Of a DNA stretch of 45,511 bases, positions 25,929 through 33,200 are shown one piece after another (position 1 is the first letter of the stretch; every line of letters starts with the position of its first letter). Made by a program: the position numbers and the translations under genes. The stretch spans positions 49,092-94,602 of the forward strand of contig METM01000003.1 in the NCBI GenBank assembly GCA_001772335.1, read 5' to 3'. The stretch is from a candidate division WOR-1 bacterium RIFCSPHIGHO2_01_FULL_53_15 (GTDB taxonomy: Bacteria; Margulisbacteria; WOR-1; O2-12-FULL-45-9; XYB2-FULL-48-7). Below the pieces are notes generated by a model that saw only the letters and a program-made list of their open reading frames with translations, had not been told where the DNA came from and searched no databases.

Positions 25929-26308
25929 TGATCCGCTCCGATCGTGACGAAAACCCTGGGCCGTTCGCTGACTGGAAGCTTTTGCCCGGCGGCCGGCAGG
26001 AGTTTGCCGATGCTTTTCTCATAAGCTTTGGCCAACCGCTCCGCCCGCTTGATATAGACCTCGAGCCGTTCAAGCTTGATCAGCGTCTCCTTTTTGTCGG
26101 TGCCGAACATTGACATTTCATACTCGAGGTTGGCCCGCTCCTGGTAAAAGGCGATCAGGTGCTGGCGGATGGCGTCGTGTTCGTATTCTTTGATCTGCAG
26201 AGCGGAGAAGCGGTCCCTGATGCCTAAGCGCTCTGCCTGAGTGAAGAGCTGGGTCTCCAGCTCCCGAAAGATGCTCAACTGGGCTTTTATCTTCTTGTTG
26301 CCTCTCAT
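25925..26308 (-). CDS. Small coiled-coil protein, possibly chaperone-like
   Basis: A 127-residue charged, helical protein (MRGNKKIKAQLSIFRELETQ) with two long helices predicted around residues 5-75 and 75-110, ending in a basic/proline segment PVSERPRVFVTIGADQ. Its size and helical hairpin character recall FliJ/SctO stalk proteins or secretion chaperones, but I see no diagnostic residue. It overlaps both neighbours by 4 bases (ATGA-type), so its translation is coupled to them. Confidence 0.7.
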   Translation of the reverse strand: MRGNKKIKAQLSIFRELETQLFTQAERLGIRDRFSALQIKEYEHDAIRQHLIAFYQERANLEYEMSMFGTDKKETLIKLERLEVYIKRAERLAKAYEKSIGKLLPAAGQKLPVSERPRVFVTIGADQ

Positions 26309-26856
26309 GCGATCTTGGCCCCCGTCACGATGCTGAAAAGGACCTTCTCGCTTGCCACTTGCTTGATCCCGGCCTGAACGGCGATCATTTTCTCTCTTTT
26401 GGCTCTCTGCATAATGGCGGAGATCTCGCCCGGCTGTACGCCGAGCAAGCTCAACTGGAAGCTCAATATCCCGGCCCCCATTTTAGCCAGCTCAGCGACA
26501 AAATAGTTGTGGCTGTAGATGTCCATCGCGAGCTCAAGTAATTTGTCCTTGACGGCCGCCGCCGCCTTTTCCCTGAATTTCAGCCGTTTCCGGTTTGAGG
26601 CGGCTTCGACCTCATCTTCGGCCAGCGCGGAGGAGATGGTTGAGAGATAGACGGCGTCATTCCTTTTCAGCTCGTAGTTCTTTATCCCGTCTTTGCCGCC
26701 AAATTCCTCCCAGGTCAGAGAACTCATGGTTTCTTCCGTCATTGACGGCTGGTCGGTGGGGGACTCTTCTTTTCCCGGCTTTGAAAAAGACCGGACCGCG
26801 GCATATAATTTTTCTTGCGCCAGACCGTTATCTATTGTTGCTCCGGCAGTGCTCAC
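26305..26856 (-). CDS. Uncharacterised 183-residue protein, first gene of promoter-4 operon
   Basis: Start GTG 26856 with GGAGG eight bases upstream, just downstream of a sigma-28-like promoter. The N-terminal 60 residues are polar and Ser/Thr/Pro-rich (SKPGKEESPTDQPSMTEET). A charged helical middle and an amphipathic C-terminal half follow (IYSHNYFVAELAKMGAGILSFQLSLLGV). No classical signal peptide. The polar leader plus helical body is compatible with a non-classically exported protein. No family recognised. Confidence 0.75.
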   Translation of the reverse strand: MSTAGATIDNGLAQEKLYAAVRSFSKPGKEESPTDQPSMTEETMSSLTWEEFGGKDGIKNYELKRNDAVYLSTISSALAEDEVEAASNRKRLKFREKAAAAVKDKLLELAMDIYSHNYFVAELAKMGAGILSFQLSLLGVQPGEISAIMQRAKREKMIAVQAGIKQVASEKVLFSIVTGAKIA

Positions 26857-26876
26857 AATGCTTTCCTCCCATTAAT

Positions 26877-26904
26877 ATATCGTGTTAACAAGGGAAAAAC
26901 TTGC
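26877..26904 (-). promoter_or_regulatory. Sigma-28-like promoter 4 (for the 26856-22026 operon)
   Basis: Minus strand: GCAAGTTT (26904-26897), a 12-base spacer, CACGATAT (26884-26877), then ATG five bases on. One of six matching sites; the -35 is identical in five of the six. Confidence 0.85.
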
Positions 26905-26939
26905 GTAGCCAGCGAAGAAGATATCTGGGGGAACGATGT

Positions 26940-28793
26940 CTAACTTTTGTTTTCCTTATTCTTTTTTCTTTGAATCGCGAGATTGATTCTGGAATCAAGG
27001 GGCTTGGATTGGGTCATTTTAAGCTCATCTTTGCTCTTTCTGGCCTGGCCGGCAATTTTTGCCAGGTCAGCTTTGTGTTTAGCCGCGGCGCCTTTTGCCG
27101 CCGCGGCCATGCGGGCCTCATCTCTGGCCATTTCATCTTTCTCGTCATAATATTCCTGCGTCGCTTTCTTGTAAGCATTTTTATTCGCTCTGTTGTGCAG
27201 TTTGATGGAGAAGTTTCGCCCCACATCCCTGTCGCCATACCTGAGCAAACCCAGGATATGATGGACGACCCAATTTGTCGAAGCAAGGCCGGTCGCGCGA
27301 ACGGTCCCGTCATTGCCAATGACCGTGCCCAAGCGGTCGACGGCAAAATTTATTCCGAACATCTGGGTGACGCTATAATCCTTGTGGATGACAGCGGCAT
27401 CAGAAGCGAAAGGATTAACCTCGGGGCCGGCAGAAGGATCAGTCTGGCTGTAATGGTCCCAACCAGCCGTTGATTCGACGCCAGTCCGATTTAGATAAGG
27501 TTGGACATAGCCGCCGACATTCCAATATTCGCTGTAGAGAGCGTTAACCTGATCATTAAAAGCGCCGATCCCTTCATAATAATAATCATCATGTTTGTCG
27601 TCTTCTATTTTAACATTATTTATCCAATTTTTATAGGCCAGAGTTTTTTCTGACATAAAAGTTCTGAAGGCGGCAAATTGATCCTTATCTTGCTGGGAAT
27701 ACATAAAGCCCTGGCCAGTGACAGTTGCCGACAACCAGTTGCCGAAGGCGTGCTGGTTCTCGAGAAAGAGGGCCAGAAGTTGGACATTATGAGGATCGGC
27801 ATTTTTCCCTTTGTTAGGATCGCCGGCCCAGCTGTCAAAAGCGCTGATCATCGCCGAGTCATTTGGGTTAGCCGCGTAATTATAAATATTCCTCGGGTCG
27901 CCAAAGACCTCGTTCATGGCGTAAAATATCCTGCGCCGCGACTCGAGCATCAGAACCATCAAACGGAACGCCTGATCATTAGAAAAGCTGGCATATGAGC
28001 TGTCGGCATATGATCTGTCCATGATCATCTGATAGAAGCTCTTATCCTTTATCGAGTTATTGCCCTTAATTGATTCGACTTTTGCGAGGGCGGTAAGCGT
28101 GCTAACATCAACCCAATTCCCCGTCCATTCGCCCTTATCGTTCTTCTCCTTTACCTTTTTGGCAAGGACCTTATCGTTGCCCCAGATATTTGACGAATAA
28201 TTTGAGACAGTATTGCCTAAAAGCGAAGTTATGTTTAGCGCGGAATCAGGATTGCCTAAAAGCGAAGTTATGTTTAGCGCGGAATCAGGGGAAGTTGCGC
28301 CGATCATGTCTTTGGCGGCTTTATCTTTTCCATTAAACTTATCACCCAGCTCCTCAAAATGATTGAATTCATTGATGGTTGGATGGAAATCCAGGTTTCT
28401 GCCAACCGTGCCCATATAGGTTCCCCAGAAAACGCCATTAGCGGAGACCCGGTGGACAGCGCCGAAATTTATCATATTGGGATCATTGACCCCGTCATCG
28501 GGAGTGGGGTCAGGGTCTAAATAATAGGATTCTGTCGCATTCCCGTACTCACGTACGGCTAAATTATAATCCGCCTCAGGTTCCCCGCCGTACATTACCT
28601 GCTCAAATGTGGGCATGAACTTGAGCATTTCCATCAGGAAGTTCACCCGGCTGCCGATCCATTTGAAGCCGGTCTCGGTTTCTGTATTATGAAGATGGAA
28701 ACGGTCAAAGAGTGGCGTGTTAACATTCAGCGGCTTGCTCGGCTTTCTCATCGTGGCAGAAGAACTGCCCGTATTCTTGTAGTAAAACCCCAT
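26940..28793 (-). CDS. Uncharacterised 617-residue Asn/Asp/Tyr-rich protein
   Basis: It starts MGFYYKNTGSSSATMRKPSK. The body is rich in aromatic and Asn/Asp residues (YGNATESYYLDPDPTPDDGVNDPN, FSNDQAFRLMVLMLESRRRI) and ends in an Ala/Lys-rich helix and a basic tail KNKENKS. No signal peptide or membrane segment. A 13-residue unit containing DSALNITSLLGN occurs twice in tandem from an exact 39-bp DNA duplication near residues 169-194. It lies 7 bases after the 110-residue gene and is last in its unit. Function unknown; composition suits an exported or surface-exposed protein. Confidence 0.78.
   Translation of the reverse strand: MGFYYKNTGSSSATMRKPSKPLNVNTPLFDRFHLHNTETETGFKWIGSRVNFLMEMLKFMPTFEQVMYGGEPEADYNLAVREYGNATESYYLDPDPTPDDGVNDPNMINFGAVHRVSANGVFWGTYMGTVGRNLDFHPTINEFNHFEELGDKFNGKDKAAKDMIGATSPDSALNITSLLGNPDSALNITSLLGNTVSNYSSNIWGNDKVLAKKVKEKNDKGEWTGNWVDVSTLTALAKVESIKGNNSIKDKSFYQMIMDRSYADSSYASFSNDQAFRLMVLMLESRRRIFYAMNEVFGDPRNIYNYAANPNDSAMISAFDSWAGDPNKGKNADPHNVQLLALFLENQHAFGNWLSATVTGQGFMYSQQDKDQFAAFRTFMSEKTLAYKNWINNVKIEDDKHDDYYYEGIGAFNDQVNALYSEYWNVGGYVQPYLNRTGVESTAGWDHYSQTDPSAGPEVNPFASDAAVIHKDYSVTQMFGINFAVDRLGTVIGNDGTVRATGLASTNWVVHHILGLLRYGDRDVGRNFSIKLHNRANKNAYKKATQEYYDEKDEMARDEARMAAAAKGAAAKHKADLAKIAGQARKSKDELKMTQSKPLDSRINLAIQRKKNKENKS
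28212..28289. repeat. Exact 39-bp tandem duplication
   Basis: Two perfect adjacent copies of a 39-bp unit (28212-28250, 28251-28289) starting ATTGCCTAAAAGCGAAG. It adds 13 residues in frame. Identity of 100 percent implies a recent event or an assembly artefact. Confidence 0.92.
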
Positions 28794-28800
28794 GGATTTA

Positions 28801-29133
28801 TTATCCCACCGCGGAGGTCAACTTTTCATCAAGCTTGAACAGTTTTGTCAAGATATCGACCAGGGCCGATTGCGCTTGCTCGATCTTTGCGAGACGGTCA
28901 TCCAGCAGGAGAGTAGTGGCCGGGCTGGCGATCTGGTCGCCTCGGATCAAGGTGCTGCCTATCATCATCGTCTTGTCGGGATCAGGGTCAAAAGAAAGAT
29001 CCCTGTAATTGCGCATTAATCTCGCGAGCTCATCGGTAAAGCCCCGCATCGTTTTCTTAAGATCCCAGGATCCGATGGATTCGACGCCAATCATGCCGGC
29101 GGGAATAAATTTATTATTAATTTCAAGAGCCAT
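28801..29133 (-). CDS. Uncharacterised 110-residue protein with LxLDD(K/R)L motif
   Basis: It starts MALEINNKFIPAGMIGVESI after a GGAGG site. The C-terminal segment ASPATTLLLDDRLAKIEQAQ resembles the end of the upstream 103-residue protein (GPGSLVLDDKLNTLGIVQG), so the two are probably distant paralogues or bind the same partner. The N-terminus resembles that of the 103-residue product at 41215 (MAIEFNKSLVP). Helical, no signal peptide. It follows a strong terminator, so it may be expressed at a lower level than the preceding gene. Confidence 0.75.
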   Translation of the reverse strand: MALEINNKFIPAGMIGVESIGSWDLKKTMRGFTDELARLMRNYRDLSFDPDPDKTMMIGSTLIRGDQIASPATTLLLDDRLAKIEQAQSALVDILTKLFKLDEKLTSAVG

Positions 29134-29180
29134 GTCTTCCTCCTTGTTCGTTCATCTTTTTTAAGCCGAGCCAACTGCCT

Positions 29181-29212
29181 AAAAAAGATGCCCCCTGTTG
29201 CCAGGGGGCATC
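29181..29212 (-). terminator. Strong rho-independent terminator after the 103-residue gene
   Basis: GATGCCCCCTG (29187-29197) pairs perfectly with CAGGGGGCATC (29202-29212) over 11 bp with loop TTGC. On the minus strand six T follow (29186-29181). No other promoter was recognised before the next gene, so the downstream genes may depend on readthrough. Confidence 0.92.
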
Positions 29213-29219
29213 CATAACA

Positions 29220-29531
29220 TTATCCCATTTTCTGGCCCACTTCTTTCTGATTCCTGTTCTGGGAAGCGAGGACCTGGGCGGCAACGCCCTGAACTATGCC
29301 AAGCGTATTCAGCTTGTCATCGAGGACGAGAGAACCCGGACCGGTGCCAATATCAACACCGCCAAGCGCTGAGATCGTCAGCGCAACATCGTTAGCCAAT
29401 GTCTGCCCTGTGATCTTTGACTTGATCTCGGACATAATGGCATCACGGGTGTTTTCCGCCGCTTCAGCAGACTTATAAGCGTTCGCTTCAACTGATCCAG
29501 CCCCCCCATAGTTTGCATTTACTGCGCTCAT
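29220..29531 (-). CDS. Uncharacterised 103-residue protein, possible abundant subunit
   Basis: It starts MSAVNANYGGAGSVEANAYK. The layout is polar N-terminus, helix (ENTRDAIMSEIKSKI), Gly-rich turn (SALGGVDIGTGPG), then helix with the LVLDDKLNTLG motif. It has its own sigma-28-like promoter, a hairpin leader, a perfect AAAGGAGGTGA site and a strong terminator directly behind: the set-up of a highly expressed single protein. The helix-turn-helix build and size are like filament or needle subunits, but the family is not recognised, so that remains inference. Confidence 0.8.
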   Translation of the reverse strand: MSAVNANYGGAGSVEANAYKSAEAAENTRDAIMSEIKSKITGQTLANDVALTISALGGVDIGTGPGSLVLDDKLNTLGIVQGVAAQVLASQNRNQKEVGQKMG

Positions 29532-29561
29532 ACCTATTCACCTCCTTTTAACTTATTTCCC

Positions 29562-29584
29562 GCCCGTCCTGTCGAGAGACGGGC
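29562..29584. repeat. Hairpin in the leader of the 103-residue gene
   Basis: GCCCGTC (29562-29568) and GACGGGC (29578-29584), perfect 7-bp arms with a 9-base loop, between the promoter and the ribosome site. No T-tract, so it may stabilise the mRNA 5' end. Confidence 0.6.
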
Positions 29585-29604
29585 AGAAGTGCCTCTCACT
29601 TATA

Positions 29605-29632
29605 TATTCGTATCAACTTCCAAAAAACTTGC
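29605..29632 (-). promoter_or_regulatory. Sigma-28-like promoter 6 (for the 103-residue gene)
   Basis: Minus strand: GCAAGTTT (29632-29625), a 12-base spacer, TACGAATA (29612-29605), GTG five bases on. The -10 differs slightly from the others (GAATA for GATAA). It sits just behind the stop of the 77-residue gene. Confidence 0.82.
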
Positions 29633-29639
29633 ATCGTTC

Positions 29640-29873
29640 TCAGATCAGCGTGCTGACCTGGGAACCGTGCAAAGCAAAATTGATTCCCGCAGAATTATCG
29701 GTTTCGACTGCCGGAAGATCATTGCCAAGATATTTTTCAAACCCGTCTAATTTATTCATTGTTTGGGAAGCGCGATTGTCCAGTTCTGATAGAATCGAAA
29801 TCGCATCCCCGTCAGAACTGTTTTCCGATTGTATCGAGGAGCCGCCGATTGAATTGAGATTATTGACGTCCAT
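29640..29873 (-). CDS. Uncharacterised 77-residue polar protein
   Basis: It starts MDVNNLNSIGGSSIQSENSS: Ser/Asn-rich and without hydrophobic signal, then a helix (AISILSELDNRASQTMNKLD) and an acidic tail. ATG 29873 is only 10 bases from the -10 box of promoter 5, so the leader would be about 4 bases and without a ribosome site. It is alone between two sigma-28-like promoters. Size and composition recall small export substrates or needle-like proteins; no family recognised. Confidence 0.7.
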   Translation of the reverse strand: MDVNNLNSIGGSSIQSENSSDGDAISILSELDNRASQTMNKLDGFEKYLGNDLPAVETDNSAGINFALHGSQVSTLI

Positions 29874-29883
29874 TACACTATTA

Positions 29884-29911
29884 TTATCGTGTCAGAGAAG
29901 AAAAAACTTGC
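29884..29911 (-). promoter_or_regulatory. Sigma-28-like promoter 5 (for the 77-residue gene)
   Basis: Minus strand: GCAAGTTT (29911-29904), a 12-base spacer, CACGATAA (29891-29884), GTG five bases on. It lies 5 bases after the stop of the preceding 98-residue gene. Confidence 0.87.
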
Positions 29912-29916
29912 GGCTG

Positions 29917-30213
29917 TTATTGATGTTTGAACTGATGAAGCAACTTTTTGATATGTGAAACATATTCTTGCTCGAGTTCCGATTCGGCTTTTGTAAAGCT
30001 GAACAGCTCGTCAAAACCGGCTTTCTCTTTCCTGACGCCGGCGGAAGCCGCCTGGCTGCCGCCGGCTACCTGGATCATAGCGGCGCGGGCGACATCTGAA
30101 ATATTCTCAACAAAGCTCGGCCCGGTGTAGTTGACAGTCGATTGGGACGATTTCGTTACCGGCCGGGCCGTCTGAACTTCATTTATATTAGGAACCATGC
30201 CAAAGAGATTCAT
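29917..30213 (-). CDS. 98-residue partner of the giant protein
   Basis: Its ATG 30213 directly follows the stop of the 3441-residue gene with no gap, so it is translationally coupled to it. The product starts MNLFGMVPNINEVQTARPVT, has a Ser/Thr/Gln-rich N-terminal third, an Ala/Gly-rich middle (ARAAMIQVAGGSQAASAG) and a charged C-terminal helix (SELEQEYVSHIKKLLHQFKHQ). No signal peptide. Coupling suggests a chaperone or an assembly partner of the giant protein, but no motif confirms this. Confidence 0.72.
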   Translation of the reverse strand: MNLFGMVPNINEVQTARPVTKSSQSTVNYTGPSFVENISDVARAAMIQVAGGSQAASAGVRKEKAGFDELFSFTKAESELEQEYVSHIKKLLHQFKHQ

Positions 30214-33200
30214 TTAAGCAACCCCCGATGAGATCTTTTCCCCGATGAGGGATTCTTCCAAAACCGCCTGATTATATTTTGCCTGGATCGAATCGGCGCC
30301 TGTATTAATTCTTGGGATAGCGGCGCTTGGCACTGGTTTATCTTGATTATTATCATTGAAAAACCAACTGAACATACCGCGGCGGCCGTTGCCGTTGCTT
30401 TGGCCATTATCACTCCCCTGGCCGCTTTCTCCCTGTTCATTGCCGTTTGAGATGGCCTGGACGGCAATTTCAGATGCTCGGTCGCTCTTTCCGGCTCTTG
30501 GGCCGCTGTTGCCTTCGCCTCTGCCGGTTGCTTCCGAAGCTTCGGTCTTTTGCGCCTTGACGGCGGATATTTGTCTTGTTATCTTCGCTATCTCCGTTGA
30601 TAATCTTCCCAATCTATCCATTAATGCGTCTGTCCTCTGTTTGATCCGAACGATCTCCTCGCCGCAACTTTTTATCTTTTCGGCCAGGACCGTCTGCGCC
30701 GATCCGATCATCTTCTTCTCCCCCAACAACTGGCCTTTTTCCGCCAGCAATGATTCAAGCCGGGTCATCTGCTCCGGTGTTCCGTTCCCAGAGTTGACGA
30801 TCGCCTGCAAGGTGACGATCTCGCGGTTGATCACGGCCAGCCGATCCGCGATGCGCCCAAGAGAAAGGTTTGATTGTTCTATCGCCCTCTGCGCCTCAGT
30901 CCGCGTTCTCTTTATGTTTGTCTCAAGCGCCTGTCTTTCCTTGACCAGGGTCGATCTTTGAGCGACCAGAGCGTCTCTTTTCGCGACCAGATGCTGGAGG
31001 AGCCGGTCTTGATCAGCGGCCGGAGTTGCCGCCTCGTTGGCGGAAGCGGCAAGTTTGGTTACCCCCTGCTCTGCTTCAGCAAGGTCGGTTTCGATCGCGG
31101 CCACTTGGACGGTAATTTGCGCCGACTGATCGATCAGTTCTGAGAGATGGTCGACCGCGGCCAGGAGAACGGTTGTCGAAGGTGATTGACCATTCGTTTT
31201 GGGAGCAACAATAACCTGCGCCGGCGGGGCCGCAGCCGGCCTTTGAGAACTGACCGCCGTGATCGCTTCTTCTATTCTCCTTCTAACCTCAGCGGTTGGC
31301 GGTGACTGGCGATTCGCCGTGATCGCCGCTAACACCTTGAGGGAAGCATCGCGATCCAAGACTATTTCCTTCCAATCGCTCTTCAATTTTATGCCGGCTA
31401 ATCTCAGCAGATCAACACTGATCTTTGTTCTCCCGGTTCGAGGAATATCGCCTATGATCTGCTCGACGATCAATTGCTGAGCGGCCGGCGCGGCTTCTTG
31501 TCTTGCTATCGGTGATACGCTTGCTTTGTCAAGTAATTCCCTGATAGCTGCCATTCTTTGTTCAGCCGGCCGGGTTGCGTCGATCGGTTGCGTGGAAGCT
31601 TTGGCTGCCGCAATGGGCCGGAACGGCGCCACCAACTGTTCGATCGCTTTCTCCACCTGGGCGGTCGTCTTGACCTCCGGGTTCTTAGCTTTGATCTTTT
31701 CGGCGAGGACTTCTTTCAGCGCCGCCTTTGTTCTCTGGACTTCTTTCAGCTTGGTTGTCAGTTCGGCCGCTTTCGCCCTGTCGCCGCTCTTGAGGGCTAC
31801 CGCGATCTGGCCGGTGAGTTCCGTCACTTCCGCTTCTAAGGAAGCAATAGAGGCGGCAAGCTGGGTTTCGGTCATCTTCTTCGGAGAGACCGTCTGCGTC
31901 ACTTCGCTCACCTGTTCAGCGCTCAAGAGCGGCATCAGCATCGCGATCTTTTCCGCCTGTTCAGGGGAAGCTGTTCTAACCGCCTCAGCGATAACCTTAG
32001 CACTGACCTGCCGCAACTGTTCTTTCGCCTGTTTCAGCACCACCGGCTGGTTGTTATTCACAGCGGCTTCGATCATGTCGGCATACTGGATCAGGGCACG
32101 TGTCGCCTGAGGGCTGGGCTGTTGCGGGATGGGGGGAAAGATGGATAGTTGGATGGATGGCTGGTTGATTGGTTGGTTGGACGCGGCGGCGATCGCCTCC
32201 CTTGTCGGTTTCGGCTTTTCAGCCGCCTCAATTTCCGCCAGGATGACTTTGGCTGTTTCAGAGTTGACCGTGATCGTCGGTTTTCCGTTACGAGGCGTCT
32301 CGATGTTTGGGGCCGCCGCTTTGAGAACTTCTCTCGGCAGAACAACCGGCTTTGACTGGGGAGCCGCAACCGCGCTGGCCAACACTTGCTTGACGGCTTC
32401 ACGAACCACCGCCATTACCGGCGATTTAACCGCCGGCTGTTCTTTCGCTTTTGCCACCATAGCTGTTAAGACTTCGTTCCGCTCCGCTTCCGGCATGGCT
32501 AAAATAACCCTGACCGCCTCTGCCGGCTGTTCCTGGGCCGCTCTAATGATGACCGCCGCTTTCTCCGCCGGTGTCCTGGCTGACGCGACTTGTGCCATCA
32601 ATGGCATTACTTCGGGAACAACGGGTTCCACCGCCGGATTTGCCGCGACTGCAGCTGCGGAAACCGCTTTTGCCATTGGCCGGAACGGCGCAACCAGCTG
32701 TTCGATAGCTTTGTCAACCTGGGCGGTCGTCTTGATCTCGGGGTTCCTGGCTTTGATCTTCTCCGCCAGGACCTCTTTCAAGGCGGCTTTTGTTCTCTGG
32801 ACTTCTTTCAGCTTGGCCGTCAGCTTAACCGCTTTGGCCATGTCGCCGCTCTGTCGCGCCGCCGAAATCTGCGCGGTCAATTCCGTCACTTCCGCCTCCA
32901 AACTCGCAATCGAGGCGGCAAGCTGTGTCTCTGTCATCTTCTTGGGCGAAACCGCCTGGCTGACTTCAGCAACCTGCTCCGCGCTCAAGAGAGGCATCAG
33001 CATCGCGATCTTGGCCGCCTGTTCAGGGGAAGCTGTTCTAACCGCTTCGGCTATAACGGCCGGGCTGGCCTGCCGCAACTGTTCTTTCGCTTGCTTCACA
33101 ACGGCCGATTGATTATTGCTCATTGCCGCTTCGATCATATCGGCATATTGCAACAAGACAGTTGTCGCCGGCGGACCCGGCTGCTGCGGAATTTGAGGCA

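Noticed and set aside
29640..29873. 77-residue protein as a type III needle subunit
   Set aside because: Size is right, but no needle-family motif (PxxP-type turn, conserved C-terminal hydrophobics) is visible. Left as uncharacterised.
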